Shown: positions 1 through 9,197, numbered from the stretch's first letter. The stretch: DNA of 64,000 bases from Sphingomonas asaccharolytica NBRC 15499 (GCF_001598355.1 NZ_BCYU01000003.1:1-64000), one strand, 5' to 3'. Translations and numbers: made by a program. Notes: a model not told the origin generated them from the letters alone.

Positions 1-1358
1 TATTGGACCGGCAGGTCGCCGGCCCAGCCCAGGATCGTCCCCGCCGATACGTTGGGGTGCAGGCGGATCGGAATCTTTTTGTTGAGGTACGGATTGTAAT
101 AATATTCGACCACGCCGCCGGCGGTCAGCGCGACTTCGCCCGCCTTCGGATCCTGGAAGTAATTGAGCAGCGAAGCGGTGCCCGACGCCAGCACCTTCTT
201 GGTGATGTTCCGCTGCTCCTGGCTGTTCACGTAGAGCACGTCGACCGAGCATTGATAATTGTCCCACATCGACTGCATCATCACGTCGATCTCGGTCACC
301 GACCCTTGACCCGAAGAGGTGAGGGTCGTGCCCGCGCCCGGCGTGCCGGTGGCGAGATAATTGACGTATGCGCCCGACCCCGGCTTCAGCGCGGTAGTCA
401 GCAAACCGTCGAACGCGGTCGAGTTGGTCGAGCAATCCGCGCTGACCGCGCTCGCCGCCTGGCCGGTGCCGGCAAGCGGCTTGGCGAAGACGACGCTGTT
501 GGTCGAGCTGATCGCCTCGAGCTTCTCGCTGCCGGCGGTACCGACGAACCAGGCATAGCCCGCCGCACCCTGGATCGCCGGGACGCTGCACGACAATGCC
601 TGGCCGGCGGTCGTAGCCTGGCTTGCAGCAGATGACTTCATCGACGAACCGCCGTTGATAGAGAAGCTCTTGCCGTCGGCGCCGGTCACCGACTTCGACG
701 TCGCGACACCGTTCGACAGCGTGCTGTTGCGCATGCCTTCCATCGTCAGCGCGACGACGATCACCGAATAGGTCACCGATCCCGACAGGGTCGACCCGGT
801 ACCGCCCGCGCTCAACGTCGGCGCGCTCGGCGTGCCGAGCGCCAGCGAGGCGTTGCCGAAGATCACGCCGGCTTCTTCTTTCAGCATCGTCTTCTGCAGC
901 AGGCGCTGCGTCATCGACGCCTTGATGTCCTCGAACGTGCGGCCGGCGGAGATCGCTTCGAACGTCGCCTGGTCTTCCTCGCCCAGCGTACGATACGGCG
1001 CCGCGCGATCGGCGGTCGTGTAGGCCATCTGCCCGGCGCGCTGTCCCTCGGGCACCCAGGGCGTGTTGTCGAAGCCCGAGCCGGTCAGCGCGGTGACCGA
1101 CTTCCAGTTGGTCGCGGTGCCGCCCCCGCCGCCGACGCGCGGCAGCGATTTGATGATCGGCGTGTTGACCGGATAGAGGTTCTTGGCCGGCGCCTGCAGG
1201 TCATAGGCAACCAGGCCGGTGCCGGTCGAAATGGCTTTCTCGACCATGTCGGGACGTCCGCCCGCCATCAGCATGATCGCGCGCGAAATATTCTCGTCGG
1301 GGTTCGACAGGCTGGAGACGAGCGACTTCTTGATCTCGTCGGGAGTCAAATTGGTCAT
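1..1358 (-). CDS. Phage major capsid protein candidate (3' end outside window)
   Basis: An open frame begins at the ATG at 1358 on the minus strand and runs 452 codons without a stop to the window edge, so the C-terminus is missing. It follows the portal and protease genes, the usual place for the major capsid gene. I infer it forms the capsid shell. The N-terminal part (about 1-178) and C-terminal part (about 300-452) read as conserved capsid-like sequence, for example VTEIDVMMQSMWDNY and YYNPYLNKKIPIRLHP. Between them, about 180-295, is a Ser/Thr/Gly-rich stretch that looks like an inserted Ig/FN3-type domain. There is no delta/scaffold domain at the N-terminus, fitting the scaffold-like tail of the neighbouring protease. 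The family call is by context and general likeness. Confidence 0.7.
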   Translation of the reverse strand, partial: MTNLTPDEIKKSLVSSLSNPDENISRAIMLMAGGRPDMVEKAISTGTGLVAYDLQAPAKNLYPVNTPIIKSLPRVGGGGGTATNWKSVTALTGSGFDNTPWVPEGQRAGQMAYTTADRAAPYRTLGEEDQATFEAISAGRTFEDIKASMTQRLLQKTMLKEEAGVIFGNASLALGTPSAPTLSAGGTGSTLSGSVTYSVIVVALTMEGMRNSTLSNGVATSKSVTGADGKSFSINGGSSMKSSAASQATTAGQALSCSVPAIQGAAGYAWFVGTAGSEKLEAISSTNSVVFAKPLAGTGQAASAVSADCSTNSTAFDGLLTTALKPGSGAYVNYLATGTPGAGTTLTSSGQGSVTEIDVMMQSMWDNYQCSVDVLYVNSQEQRNITKKVLASGTASLLNYFQDPKAGEVALTAGGVVEYYYNPYLNKKIPIRLHPNVSAGTILGWAGDLPVQ

Positions 1359-1421
1359 TGCTATCCGTCCTTTGGATAGGCGCAGGAGTGAGGCCCGGGC
1401 GCGATGGCGCGGGCAACGGGG

Positions 1422-2885
1422 TCAGGCGACTGCGCGGGCCGCGTGAACCAGAGTGGGATTGGACAAGGCGATGCGCAGCAGGAACTGGCCGCGCTCCTGC
1501 TCGGGCAGGGTGTCGATCACTTTCTTCAGGTCATCGGCGCTGATCGCCGATGCGCCATTGGCGGAATTGGGCGAGGCATCCTCGGCTTTGCTCACCGCGC
1601 GCAGCGGGCCGGCCGCGGTCCGGGGTGCGGCGGGTTCCGCCTCGACCCGTTCCAGACGCTTGGTCAGATCGCCGATCGTCGCGTTCAGCATCGTGATCGT
1701 ATCGCCGAAGCGCTTGGCCAGGTCGGCCATCATGGCGTCGCCCAGCGTGTCGCCGCGGCGCAGCTTCTCGGTGTCTTCCTCAGGATCGGGAACGGGCGGC
1801 GCTGCCTGTGGGCCAGGGCGCGCGGTGGCATTGGACGGCGGCTGATCCGCGTCGCCGCAATTGTCTTTACGGCACTGCGCACCCAGCGCGACGAGGTGAT
1901 CGTGCGCAGCCTGGATGCGATCGGCATCGGCTCGGGCAGCCCCAGCATCATCGTTGCCGGTGTCGTCGTTGTCGATGCCATCTCCGCTAGCCGCGACGCG
2001 CTTTACGCGATCCTTGTTGCCGGGCGCTGGCTTGGATTTCGGCTTATGCGGCGGTGCGTCGTCGTCGGTATCGGCCGGAGCGTCGCTGTCGCGCGGCGCG
2101 TCGGAAGTATCCGTGTGGGCATCGCTATCGGCTCCCTGGTCGGCTGACTTCGGTTTCGGTCGCGGCTTGGCGGAGGGCTGCTTGTCCTGATCCTCCGGCT
2201 TGCCACGGTCGACATCAGCGGCGGGAGCATCGTCGTTGTCATGGGCGTCGGCCGCCTCCGCATCCCGGTCGCGATCCTCGTCCTGATCGTCCTTATCATC
2301 GTCGTCCAGATCGCTCGCCAAGGCCGCGGCGATCAGCCGTTCACGCGCCTTGAACAGGAAGTCCTTGTACCGCCGCGACCCCGCGTCGTCGGCCAGCTGG
2401 CGGGCCTTCGCGACCACTTCGTCGCTGGTCGGAACATAATCCATATCGGCCTTCCACATGTTGATGACGGCGTCGGGGTTGCAGGGGCTGTCGACCAGGC
2501 TGATCTCGACCAGCTTCAGCGCGGTGATCACGCTGCGGTCGGTAGTGTCGCGCTTCAGCACCTTCCCGCCGATTGAAAAGCCGGCATAGACGCCCGCGCG
2601 CACCTTGGTGATCGCCAGCGGATCGACGACATGCGCGCAGATTTGCGTGATGCCATGATCATCGACATCGGCCTCGACCACGCGCCCGGCGGCACTAGGC
2701 TCGTGCATCTCGCGCAATGCCGGGAAGCGCTCGTAGTCGGGCAGCGCCGCCTTCATCGCTTCGGCGGTGATCGTCTCGCCCTGCTGGTCGCGCGCCTCGG
2801 ACGAGGCCACGCCCCAGACCCTGATCGTGCCGTCTTCCTGATCCTCGATCTTGGTGATCGCGCCGAACTGGCGAAACCGCGTCAT
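1422..2885 (-). CDS. Phage prohead protease (XkdF-like) with acidic scaffold-like extension
   Basis: 487 aa. ATG at 2885 with an AAAGGAAAG ribosome binding site. Residues 1-145 resemble the XkdF/HK97-type prohead serine protease: candidate His61 in EMHEPSAAG, Ser104 in GFSIGG, and the VDSPCNPDA signature near 131-139. In this family the protease matures the capsid. Residues about 190-320 are extremely rich in Asp with Lys/Arg/Pro and look disordered. Residues about 375-420 look helical or coiled-coil, and the tail from about 445 is helical. I infer that the C-terminal 300 residues act as a fused scaffold, because no separate scaffold gene lies between the protease and the capsid gene. Catalytic residues are assigned by motif only. 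Confidence 0.8.
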   Translation of the reverse strand: MTRFRQFGAITKIEDQEDGTIRVWGVASSEARDQQGETITAEAMKAALPDYERFPALREMHEPSAAGRVVEADVDDHGITQICAHVVDPLAITKVRAGVYAGFSIGGKVLKRDTTDRSVITALKLVEISLVDSPCNPDAVINMWKADMDYVPTSDEVVAKARQLADDAGSRRYKDFLFKARERLIAAALASDLDDDDKDDQDEDRDRDAEAADAHDNDDAPAADVDRGKPEDQDKQPSAKPRPKPKSADQGADSDAHTDTSDAPRDSDAPADTDDDAPPHKPKSKPAPGNKDRVKRVAASGDGIDNDDTGNDDAGAARADADRIQAAHDHLVALGAQCRKDNCGDADQPPSNATARPGPQAAPPVPDPEEDTEKLRRGDTLGDAMMADLAKRFGDTITMLNATIGDLTKRLERVEAEPAAPRTAAGPLRAVSKAEDASPNSANGASAISADDLKKVIDTLPEQERGQFLLRIALSNPTLVHAARAVA

Positions 2886-2971
2886 GCGATGGCTTTCCTT
2901 TCGATGGACGTGAACGGACGCACCGCGGCAGCGGCGAGCAGGAGTTCGACTAAGTGTTCGATGATGCGGGC

Positions 2972-4300
2972 TCAGCTGTCCGCGGCGCTCAGTTGCGATG
3001 GCGGGACGAGGACGCGCTCCATCAGCACGGCCCCCTGAGTCGTGTAGATCATCGGCTGCGAGCCCAATCCATCGGACAGGGGATCATCCCCGCGCGCATG
3101 TCGCACTTCGTCGATCGTCTTCGACCCGTTGCGCAGATCACGGTCATCGATCTCCGACTGCACCTGGGGATCAATGCTCGTCGCCTTGACGAACGAGAAT
3201 TCCAGGTCGGCATAACCGAACTCGATCTGGATTACGTCGTCGATCCAGCGCTTCATCCACAATTGCAGCGGCTCGAGTCCTTCCTCGAGCGACCGCTCCT
3301 GATCCTCCATCGCGGTCGATCGGTTCATCTGGCGCACGAACGGGGTAGGGGGCAGCGAGAAGGCGAAGGCAACGATCCGCGCCAGCCATTCGTCGAACTC
3401 GTCCTTGATCGGCGCCGCCTTGAACGCGGTGAATTGCGATCCGTGCGGACCCCAGATCAGCTTGTTCTGCTCGGCGGCATTGCCGGCGATCCGATCATCG
3501 AACCATTGCTGCAATTCCTGGATCTTCGCTGCGTCCCATCCCTCCGGCGCGTTGAGCAGGCCCGCCGGGACATTACCTTCGGTGAAATAGCTCAACTGCG
3601 CGGCCTGACGCCGCAGGATGGTGTTGATCGTGACGACGATCTGCTCGACCGGCCCGAAGCCATAGAGGTGATGCGGCCGCACGTTACGCGGCGCGTAGAG
3701 CAGGTCGGCATTGGTCAGGTTTGCCCAGACGACGCCCTTGATCACTTGCTGATAGGCGACGTCGGTCGAGCCGCGCGGCCGTCGCCCGGTATCGTCGACC
3801 ATCGGGTGGATGGTATCGCCCGGCACGATCTCCAGCGCGATCAGCTTGCCACTGCGGTTGCGCCGTTTCTCGAACGCCGGCGCGTCGAGCGTCAGCAGGT
3901 CTTCCAGGCTCGACCGCATGAAGGTCGCGAATGGCGTGACGCCATCGGGCTTGCGCCAGAACCGCGTCAGCTCGGCAATACGCGGATCATCGGCGACCTT
4001 GGCCGCGCCGTCGACCGGCTTGATCTGCCAGTCGAGCCGCTCGACTTGGTCCTTGCGCGTCTCGATCGCCAGCCGCACCAGTTCGACATTGGCGAAAGCG
4101 CGCAGCGCCGGAAAGCCAGTCTGCTCATAGGCGCGCGGTTGCAAAGTGGCGTTGATATTGGGCTTGAAGTCATACCCACGCACCGGCTGCTGGACGACCG
4201 GCGTGAGTGGAAAACCGGGGGAAAACGGACCCCATGCATTCTCGTTGCTCGAATTGCCCCAGCTATAGGTGATGTTCGCCTGCGTGCCGCCCTTGGGCAT
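2972..4300 (-). CDS. Phage portal protein
   Basis: 442 aa. I chose the ATG at 4300 because GAGGAG lies just upstream; the frame stays open 35 codons further but without conserved-looking sequence. The portal forms the dodecameric ring at the capsid vertex through which DNA enters. Family-like parts are the N-terminal DWQIKP segment near residue 90, DTIHP and the LLYAPRNVRPHHLYGFGP stretch in the centre, and FSLPPTPF followed by NRSTAMEDQ in the C-terminal third, as in SPP1/HK97-type portals. The gene sits between the DUF1835 gene and the protease gene in the head module. A 7-bp inverted repeat (TGCGTTC-C-GAACGCA, 4412-4426) lies in the gap upstream. Confidence 0.88.
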   Translation of the reverse strand: MPKGGTQANITYSWGNSSNENAWGPFSPGFPLTPVVQQPVRGYDFKPNINATLQPRAYEQTGFPALRAFANVELVRLAIETRKDQVERLDWQIKPVDGAAKVADDPRIAELTRFWRKPDGVTPFATFMRSSLEDLLTLDAPAFEKRRNRSGKLIALEIVPGDTIHPMVDDTGRRPRGSTDVAYQQVIKGVVWANLTNADLLYAPRNVRPHHLYGFGPVEQIVVTINTILRRQAAQLSYFTEGNVPAGLLNAPEGWDAAKIQELQQWFDDRIAGNAAEQNKLIWGPHGSQFTAFKAAPIKDEFDEWLARIVAFAFSLPPTPFVRQMNRSTAMEDQERSLEEGLEPLQLWMKRWIDDVIQIEFGYADLEFSFVKATSIDPQVQSEIDDRDLRNGSKTIDEVRHARGDDPLSDGLGSQPMIYTTQGAVLMERVLVPPSQLSAADS

Positions 4301-4438
4301 CTGGTTCTCCTCTGGGCGCGTGCGGCGCCGGTTTTCAGCTGGTAAGGAATGGAAAGGCAGAGCGTCGCGGCATGGCCGCCGCGACGGTCCGATCTTCCGC
4401 ATCAAAAAGGTTGCGTTCCGAACGCACCGGAGATAGGC

Positions 4439-5197
4439 TCAGGCCGTGCTCGAATTAGGCAGTCGCAGCTCGCATTTGTGCATCCACCACAATTCGCCGC
4501 GCCAATCGAGGTCGCCGCGCTCGGCCAGCGCGACCAAACGGGCCTGCAGCAACAGGTCGCTGGTCTGATAGACACCGGTCTCGGACTGATCCATCAATGT
4601 CGTGCCGACGATCCTCGCCATCCTCTGCCATTCGCCACTGACGTTCGCGATCAACGCGGCGTCGAAATGATCGATCGGCGCGGATACCAAGTCGCCGCCT
4701 TCGACGATCCTGAGCGGCGCATTCTCATTTCGCAATTGTTCCCAGCGAGCGCGATAAGCAGCGCGATCCCCGTCCGATAACGGAATCTCCCGTCCAAATA
4801 GCGCCGCAACCTTGGGGTCTTGAAGCAGCGGTAGACTGTTCGCCCGGACGATCGAGCAAGGCCGGTCACCGATCTGCGACAGCCACCACAGGAAACCCGC
4901 GACGATCGGTGCGACGTTCGGCGAATACCAGGCGACGACTTCACCGACTGCGGATCGTGACGCGGTCAGCACGTCATCACCGCGGTCGATCACCTCCCGC
5001 CAATCTTCGAGACCCAGTTCTGTATCGAACCACGCCGCGCGTTCGTTGGCATCGTCGGAGGCAATCGGACCCAATGCCAGATCGTCGAACGTACAGACAA
5101 CGCGGTCCTCGCGGCCCGCTTCCTTGAGCGCCACCCGCAACGACCCCGCAAAAGAGGGGCTGAAGGCTACGTGAAGTGGAAGGGTGTCTGACGGCAT
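4439..5197 (-). CDS. DUF1835/DUF3658 domain protein inside phage head module
   Basis: 252 aa from the ATG at 5197; a TTG at 5236 is an alternative start with 13 extra residues. The N-terminal half (LHVAFSPSFAGSLRVAL, then DDLALGPI and WYSPNVAPIVAGFLWWLSQI) matches my memory of DUF1835, and the C-terminal half of DUF3658. The function of these domains is not established. It lies between the large terminase and portal genes on the same strand, where classic head modules have no such gene, so it is probably a moron gene carried by the phage. I see no signal peptide, membrane segment or catalytic motif that would suggest a role. Confidence 0.72.
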   Translation of the reverse strand: MPSDTLPLHVAFSPSFAGSLRVALKEAGREDRVVCTFDDLALGPIASDDANERAAWFDTELGLEDWREVIDRGDDVLTASRSAVGEVVAWYSPNVAPIVAGFLWWLSQIGDRPCSIVRANSLPLLQDPKVAALFGREIPLSDGDRAAYRARWEQLRNENAPLRIVEGGDLVSAPIDHFDAALIANVSGEWQRMARIVGTTLMDQSETGVYQTSDLLLQARLVALAERGDLDWRGELWWMHKCELRLPNSSTA

Positions 5198-5240
5198 GCA
5201 GAATTCCAGCCTAAAGGCTGGGTCGATTGGCGACAACGGG

Positions 5241-6950
5241 TTACGTGCCGATACCGGTATTCCCCGCGGCGTTCGCGGTCCGCACCAAATCCAGGAACCC
5301 CGCCGACGCCACCGCGTCCTCCGCCGGCCAAAACGCCATTACCAGCGCATCGGCCTTGTTGGGCGACCTGGTGCCGTCCGGCTTCTTGTCGACCACCAGC
5401 TTCAGCGCGCCGTTCACCGCGCGGGTCGCCTGGCTCAATTCCTTCCGCAGCGACGCCAGCCCCGGCATATCGCGTGGCAGGCTGATCAGGTCGGCGGGGT
5501 CGTAGACCTCGCCCGCCGTCACTGCCTTGTGCGTGCGCTCGAAGCGCAGCCGCAATTGCCACCACGCCTGCGCCTTCAAATTCGCATAGAAATCGCCATT
5601 GACCGGCGTCTCGCTATCCCCCGGCACGACGTGTTCGCGGGGCCGGAGTGGCGATGCCCCGGCATTCCACGGTCGGAAGGTGATCTCGGCGGGCAACAAT
5701 GCTTGCCCGTCCGCGTCAACCTCATCGCGCAACCGATTGGCTTCCGCCTTCACGCCTGCGCCGACGCCGATACTGTCATATTGCAGCGCGACCGTTCGAC
5801 CGCGCAGCCGGTCGACCGCCAGCCGCGTCGCCTTGCCGACATCGCCTTCGCCCCAATCGTCGACCGAGTGCACGACCGATCCCTTGGCGATGGCCAACGC
5901 GTGCCGGTCGCCGCCTTCATCGGCCGGATCGAGCCCCGCGCGCCACGCTCCGTCGTCGTCGAACCCCAGCACCAGATGCGCGTCGATCGCACTCGCCACC
6001 CAATCGCCGGGGATGATGATTCCCTCGATCGCGGCGGTGTAATTGCGATCGACTTCCTGCGCGAAGACGTGGAGCAGTCCGTCCGCCGCCGCCTTGGCCC
6101 GCCGCCCGGCATACCAGGCGGCGTCCTTGGCCGGATGGTCGCGCCAGTCCATCACGAACACATTGACCCGATCGGTGACGAGTACCGCCCCGGGCGCCCA
6201 TTCGACGCCGCTTTCGCGCCGGCGATGGAACACGTTGCCGGGTCCGTTGACCGAACTCATGTCGATCTGAACATTGGTCGTATCGGCCAATGCCGCCTCG
6301 ATCTTCTCGGGCCGCTCGTAATGCGCGCTCTCGTCCTTGAAATAAATCAGCTTGCGCCCGCCGCGCCCGATATTGTCGCCAGACTCGCCGGTGATCGTGG
6401 CGCCGGTTGCGCGGTTGACGATCTTCATGCTCGGCATATCGTCGCGAGGATCGAACCCGGCGGGTAGCATCAGTCGCGGCAGGTGGCGGACGATTATCCG
6501 CATCTTCTCGAAAATGCTGTCGGGATCGCCGATCTTGTCGACCAATTGCTCCTTGCGGGAACCCCAGCCCACAGCGGCACCCGGCCGGTATAACCACAGC
6601 CATACCGAGAAGGCGCAGGCCAGCCACGTCGCGCCCATGTCGCGAGCTTTCTCGATCAACCCGCTCTGCTGCTGGTCGACAGCGGCGTGCAGGAACGTGA
6701 TCATCTCGATCTGGCGGAGAAAGGGCACGAACGGCATCACCGGCGGCTCATCGCTCGCCGCCTTGCGCGGATCGTACGTCACTGCCCAATGCGCGATCCA
6801 CCCGGCCGGATCATTGCGATATCGCTCGGCCAACCCGGCGCGCAGCCCGGCGTCCGCCTTCAGCCGGCGCAATCGATGCTGCCGCGCGATCAGCTCAGCG
6901 ATATAGTCTGGCGGCCAGGTTGGAGAGGCCGGCGCGGAAACCGCCGTCAC
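5241..6950 (-). CDS. Phage terminase large subunit
   Basis: 569 aa, the ATPase and nuclease that packages DNA. GTG start at 6950 overlaps the stop of the upstream gene by 4 bases (GTGA), with GGAAGAA upstream. The N-terminal ATPase has a Walker A-like EKARDMGATW (about 100-109) and a Walker B-like LIYFKDESA (about 201-209). The RNase H-like nuclease shows GLDPADEGGDRHALA near 339-353 and a conserved-looking KADALVMAFW close to the C-terminus. Length fits the family. Translational coupling to the preceding small protein supports that one as the small subunit. Confidence 0.92.
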   Translation of the reverse strand: MTAVSAPASPTWPPDYIAELIARQHRLRRLKADAGLRAGLAERYRNDPAGWIAHWAVTYDPRKAASDEPPVMPFVPFLRQIEMITFLHAAVDQQQSGLIEKARDMGATWLACAFSVWLWLYRPGAAVGWGSRKEQLVDKIGDPDSIFEKMRIIVRHLPRLMLPAGFDPRDDMPSMKIVNRATGATITGESGDNIGRGGRKLIYFKDESAHYERPEKIEAALADTTNVQIDMSSVNGPGNVFHRRRESGVEWAPGAVLVTDRVNVFVMDWRDHPAKDAAWYAGRRAKAAADGLLHVFAQEVDRNYTAAIEGIIIPGDWVASAIDAHLVLGFDDDGAWRAGLDPADEGGDRHALAIAKGSVVHSVDDWGEGDVGKATRLAVDRLRGRTVALQYDSIGVGAGVKAEANRLRDEVDADGQALLPAEITFRPWNAGASPLRPREHVVPGDSETPVNGDFYANLKAQAWWQLRLRFERTHKAVTAGEVYDPADLISLPRDMPGLASLRKELSQATRAVNGALKLVVDKKPDGTRSPNKADALVMAFWPAEDAVASAGFLDLVRTANAAGNTGIGT

Positions 6951-7423
6951 CCCAGTTCTTCCCGATAGCGTTCCGCCGCCTCGCGCGCCGACATATCAGG
7001 CGTAATCACCTCCGTAGCGCGCGTGCCGATCCCATGCGGATCGGGCGCCGAACCCTCGCGCCGCCCTGCGCGCGTCTTCTCCCACCACAGCATCGCCGTG
7101 GTGTTCCCGTTCATCGCGGTCTCGAACAAGGTCAGCGCGATCCGCGCATTGGCCACTTCGACGCCCGCATCCAGCTCGGTGCGGCACCGGCGTTTCAACG
7201 TCGTTGTACTCATTCCCATGATCCGCGCGATGATCGCATAAGGCGTCCCGATCTCGGCGAAGCGTCGCACGTCGGCACGCATCGCGTCGGTAATTTCGAT
7301 CGTTATCCGTCCGTTCTTATGCGCACCTTTGGGAGCGGGCGCCGTCGCGGGCGAGGCTGGGCCGGTGGTATTGATAGCGCCCCTGGTCGATGTTCCCGAC
7401 CCCGCACGCCTCCGTTCCGCCAT
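6947..7423 (-). CDS. Terminase small subunit-like HTH protein
   Basis: 158 aa, ATG at 7423. A basic, Pro/Ala-rich N-terminus is followed by an HTH-like segment (MRADVRRFAEIGTPYAIIARIM, then TTLKRRCRTELD). The rest is a helical region and a short C-terminal tail rich in Arg and Glu. Position immediately upstream of, and overlapping with, the large terminase gene is the classic place for the DNA-recognising small terminase subunit. Sequence likeness alone would only say HTH phage protein. A 22-bp inverted repeat sits about 50 bp upstream of the start. Confidence 0.75.
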   Translation of the reverse strand: MAERRRAGSGTSTRGAINTTGPASPATAPAPKGAHKNGRITIEITDAMRADVRRFAEIGTPYAIIARIMGMSTTTLKRRCRTELDAGVEVANARIALTLFETAMNGNTTAMLWWEKTRAGRREGSAPDPHGIGTRATEVITPDMSAREAAERYREELG

Positions 7424-7473
7424 CCGAACTCCACCCGATCGCTATCCGCCCGACGTGCCGTAACACCCCGCTA

Positions 7474-7495
7474 CGGCAACGTTCGGACGTTGCCG
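7474..7495. promoter_or_regulatory. 22-bp inverted repeat upstream of the terminase genes
   Basis: CGGCAACGT (7474-7482), a 4-base spacer and ACGTTGCCG (7487-7495) form a perfect 9-bp inverted repeat, 51 bp upstream of the small-terminase ATG. It has no T-run, so it is more likely an operator or cos/pac-related site than a terminator. The rest of the 256-bp gap (7424-7679) holds no gene I can support. Confidence 0.4.
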
Positions 7496-7679
7496 AATGA
7501 GTGTCGCGGAATCGGTGGATTTTCTGCGAGAAAACTGCGCGACGTCGTCTCGGTCGAACGCAAAATTGGATGATTGCTACATACACGTTTTTTCGTGGCA
7601 GTCAAGAAGTTTTCACGTTTTGTTCTTATTTTCTTGGGTGAGCGGAGGGACGGCTGACGCCGCCCCTCCATCCGATGAG

Positions 7680-9197
7680 CTAGGCGATCGCCGGCGGCCC
7701 GAACCAAGTCGTCAGCGCCTCACCCAGCCCGTCGTCATTGCCATCTCCAACCCAGGCAACATGCCCGTCGGGCCGGACCAGCACTGCAGTCGGGGCGGGC
7801 ACCACGCCGATCACCGGCAGCTCCCAAATGCCTGCATAGCTCGCGTCCAACAGCTTTACCCGATCCGCCCAGGGCGAGATGTCTATCGCGCCCGGCTCGC
7901 TCAGATTGATCAGCACCGGTCCTGCATCGTGCAGCAAGCCGAACACCCGCATCGGGCCGTCAGCGCTGACCAGGTCGAGGTCCGGCATCCGCCGCCCGAG
8001 CAGCGCGTGGCCTTCGCCAAGATCGTACCGCACATCCAGCCCCGACATCATCCCCGCGATCCGCCGGCGCGGTTCGTCCATGTCCAGCAGTTCGGCGACG
8101 ATCTCGCGCAAAGCGCCGGTGCGCTCGTCCGCGCGCCGCAGGGCGACTTGCGCCATCGTATTGCGCAGCACCCGCGCGGCGACCGGATGACGTTCGGCAT
8201 GATAGCTGTCGAGCAGGCTCTCGGGCGCCGTCCCTGCGGCGACGCGCGCCAATTTCCATCCCAGGTTCACGGCATCGTGCAACCCGATGTTGAGGCCCTG
8301 GCCCCCGTCAGGCGAATGGACATGCGCCGCATCGCCGGCCAGCAAGATTCGGCCCTTGCGATACGTCGCTGCCTGCCGCGTCATGTCGCTGAAGCGCGAA
8401 ATCCAACTCGGATTATGCACGCCGAAATCGGTCCCATAGACCGCGATCAGTCCTTCGCTCAGGTCGCTGAGTCCCGGATCACCAGCACGCCCGGCCCACT
8501 GCTCGGTGATCATGACGCGCACCGTCTTGCCGTCGTCCATTCGGCTCAGCCCATGCAGCCCGATCGCGTCACGGCGGATGCCCCAATCGGGTTCCTCGTC
8601 TAACTCGACCTCTGCGATCAGATTGCTGATGGTGGGATCCCACCCCGGAAAGTCGATCCCCGCCGCCTTGCGGATCAGGCTGCGGCCGCCATCGCATCCG
8701 ACCAAATAGCCGGTCCGCAGTGAGCTCCCGTCGGACAGCGCGATGTCGACGCCCATTTCATCCTCGACGAACCCGACCACGTCGCGTGCGCGATAGGTCG
8801 GCACCCCAAGCTCCTCGACGCATTCGGCCAGGATGCGCTCGATATGGTTCTGCCACAAAGCCAGTCCGTAATTGTGCCGCGTGGGAAAGTCGCTGATGTC
8901 GAGCCTGGTGAGCGCGAAGCCCGTGACCTGCATCGCTTCACCAGCGGCCAGGAACCGATCGGCAATGCCGCGCTGGTCGAGCAACTCGATCGATCGAGCG
9001 TGTAGCCCGCCCGCGCGCGACCCTGCGAGTTTCTGGTCGGGCCGCCGCTCCACGATCGCGACATCGGCGCCCGCCAGCGCCAGTTCGCCGGCCAGCATCA
9101 GCCCGGTCGGCCCGGCGCCGCAAATCACAATCGAATGATCGATCGCCTTCGTATCGGCGTCCTCACGCAAGTCATAAGTAGATGATACCGCCCGCAT
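7680..9197 (-). CDS. FAD-dependent aromatic-type monooxygenase
   Basis: 505 aa. ATG at 9197 has AGGGAGA upstream; the frame extends 25 codons further with non-conserved sequence. It belongs to the PheA/TfdB-like class A flavoprotein hydroxylases, which hydroxylate aromatic or polyketide substrates with NAD(P)H. Visible motifs: the dinucleotide fold GAGPTGLMLAGELALAGADV near residue 25, GCDGGRSLIRKAAG around 165, and GDAAHVHSPDGGQGLNIG around 290, which is the second FAD motif. The C-terminal 100 residues look like the thioredoxin-like domain of this family. The substrate cannot be told. It stands alone between phage genes, on the same strand, so it is probably cargo or marks an insertion into a decaying prophage. 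Confidence 0.88.
   Translation of the reverse strand: MRAVSSTYDLREDADTKAIDHSIVICGAGPTGLMLAGELALAGADVAIVERRPDQKLAGSRAGGLHARSIELLDQRGIADRFLAAGEAMQVTGFALTRLDISDFPTRHNYGLALWQNHIERILAECVEELGVPTYRARDVVGFVEDEMGVDIALSDGSSLRTGYLVGCDGGRSLIRKAAGIDFPGWDPTISNLIAEVELDEEPDWGIRRDAIGLHGLSRMDDGKTVRVMITEQWAGRAGDPGLSDLSEGLIAVYGTDFGVHNPSWISRFSDMTRQAATYRKGRILLAGDAAHVHSPDGGQGLNIGLHDAVNLGWKLARVAAGTAPESLLDSYHAERHPVAARVLRNTMAQVALRRADERTGALREIVAELLDMDEPRRRIAGMMSGLDVRYDLGEGHALLGRRMPDLDLVSADGPMRVFGLLHDAGPVLINLSEPGAIDISPWADRVKLLDASYAGIWELPVIGVVPAPTAVLVRPDGHVAWVGDGNDDGLGEALTTWFGPPAIA

Noticed and set aside
2954..4345. 463-codon plus-strand open frame
   Set aside because: It mirrors the portal gene on the other strand; portal motifs and a good ribosome binding site are on the minus strand, and this frame has no conserved features.
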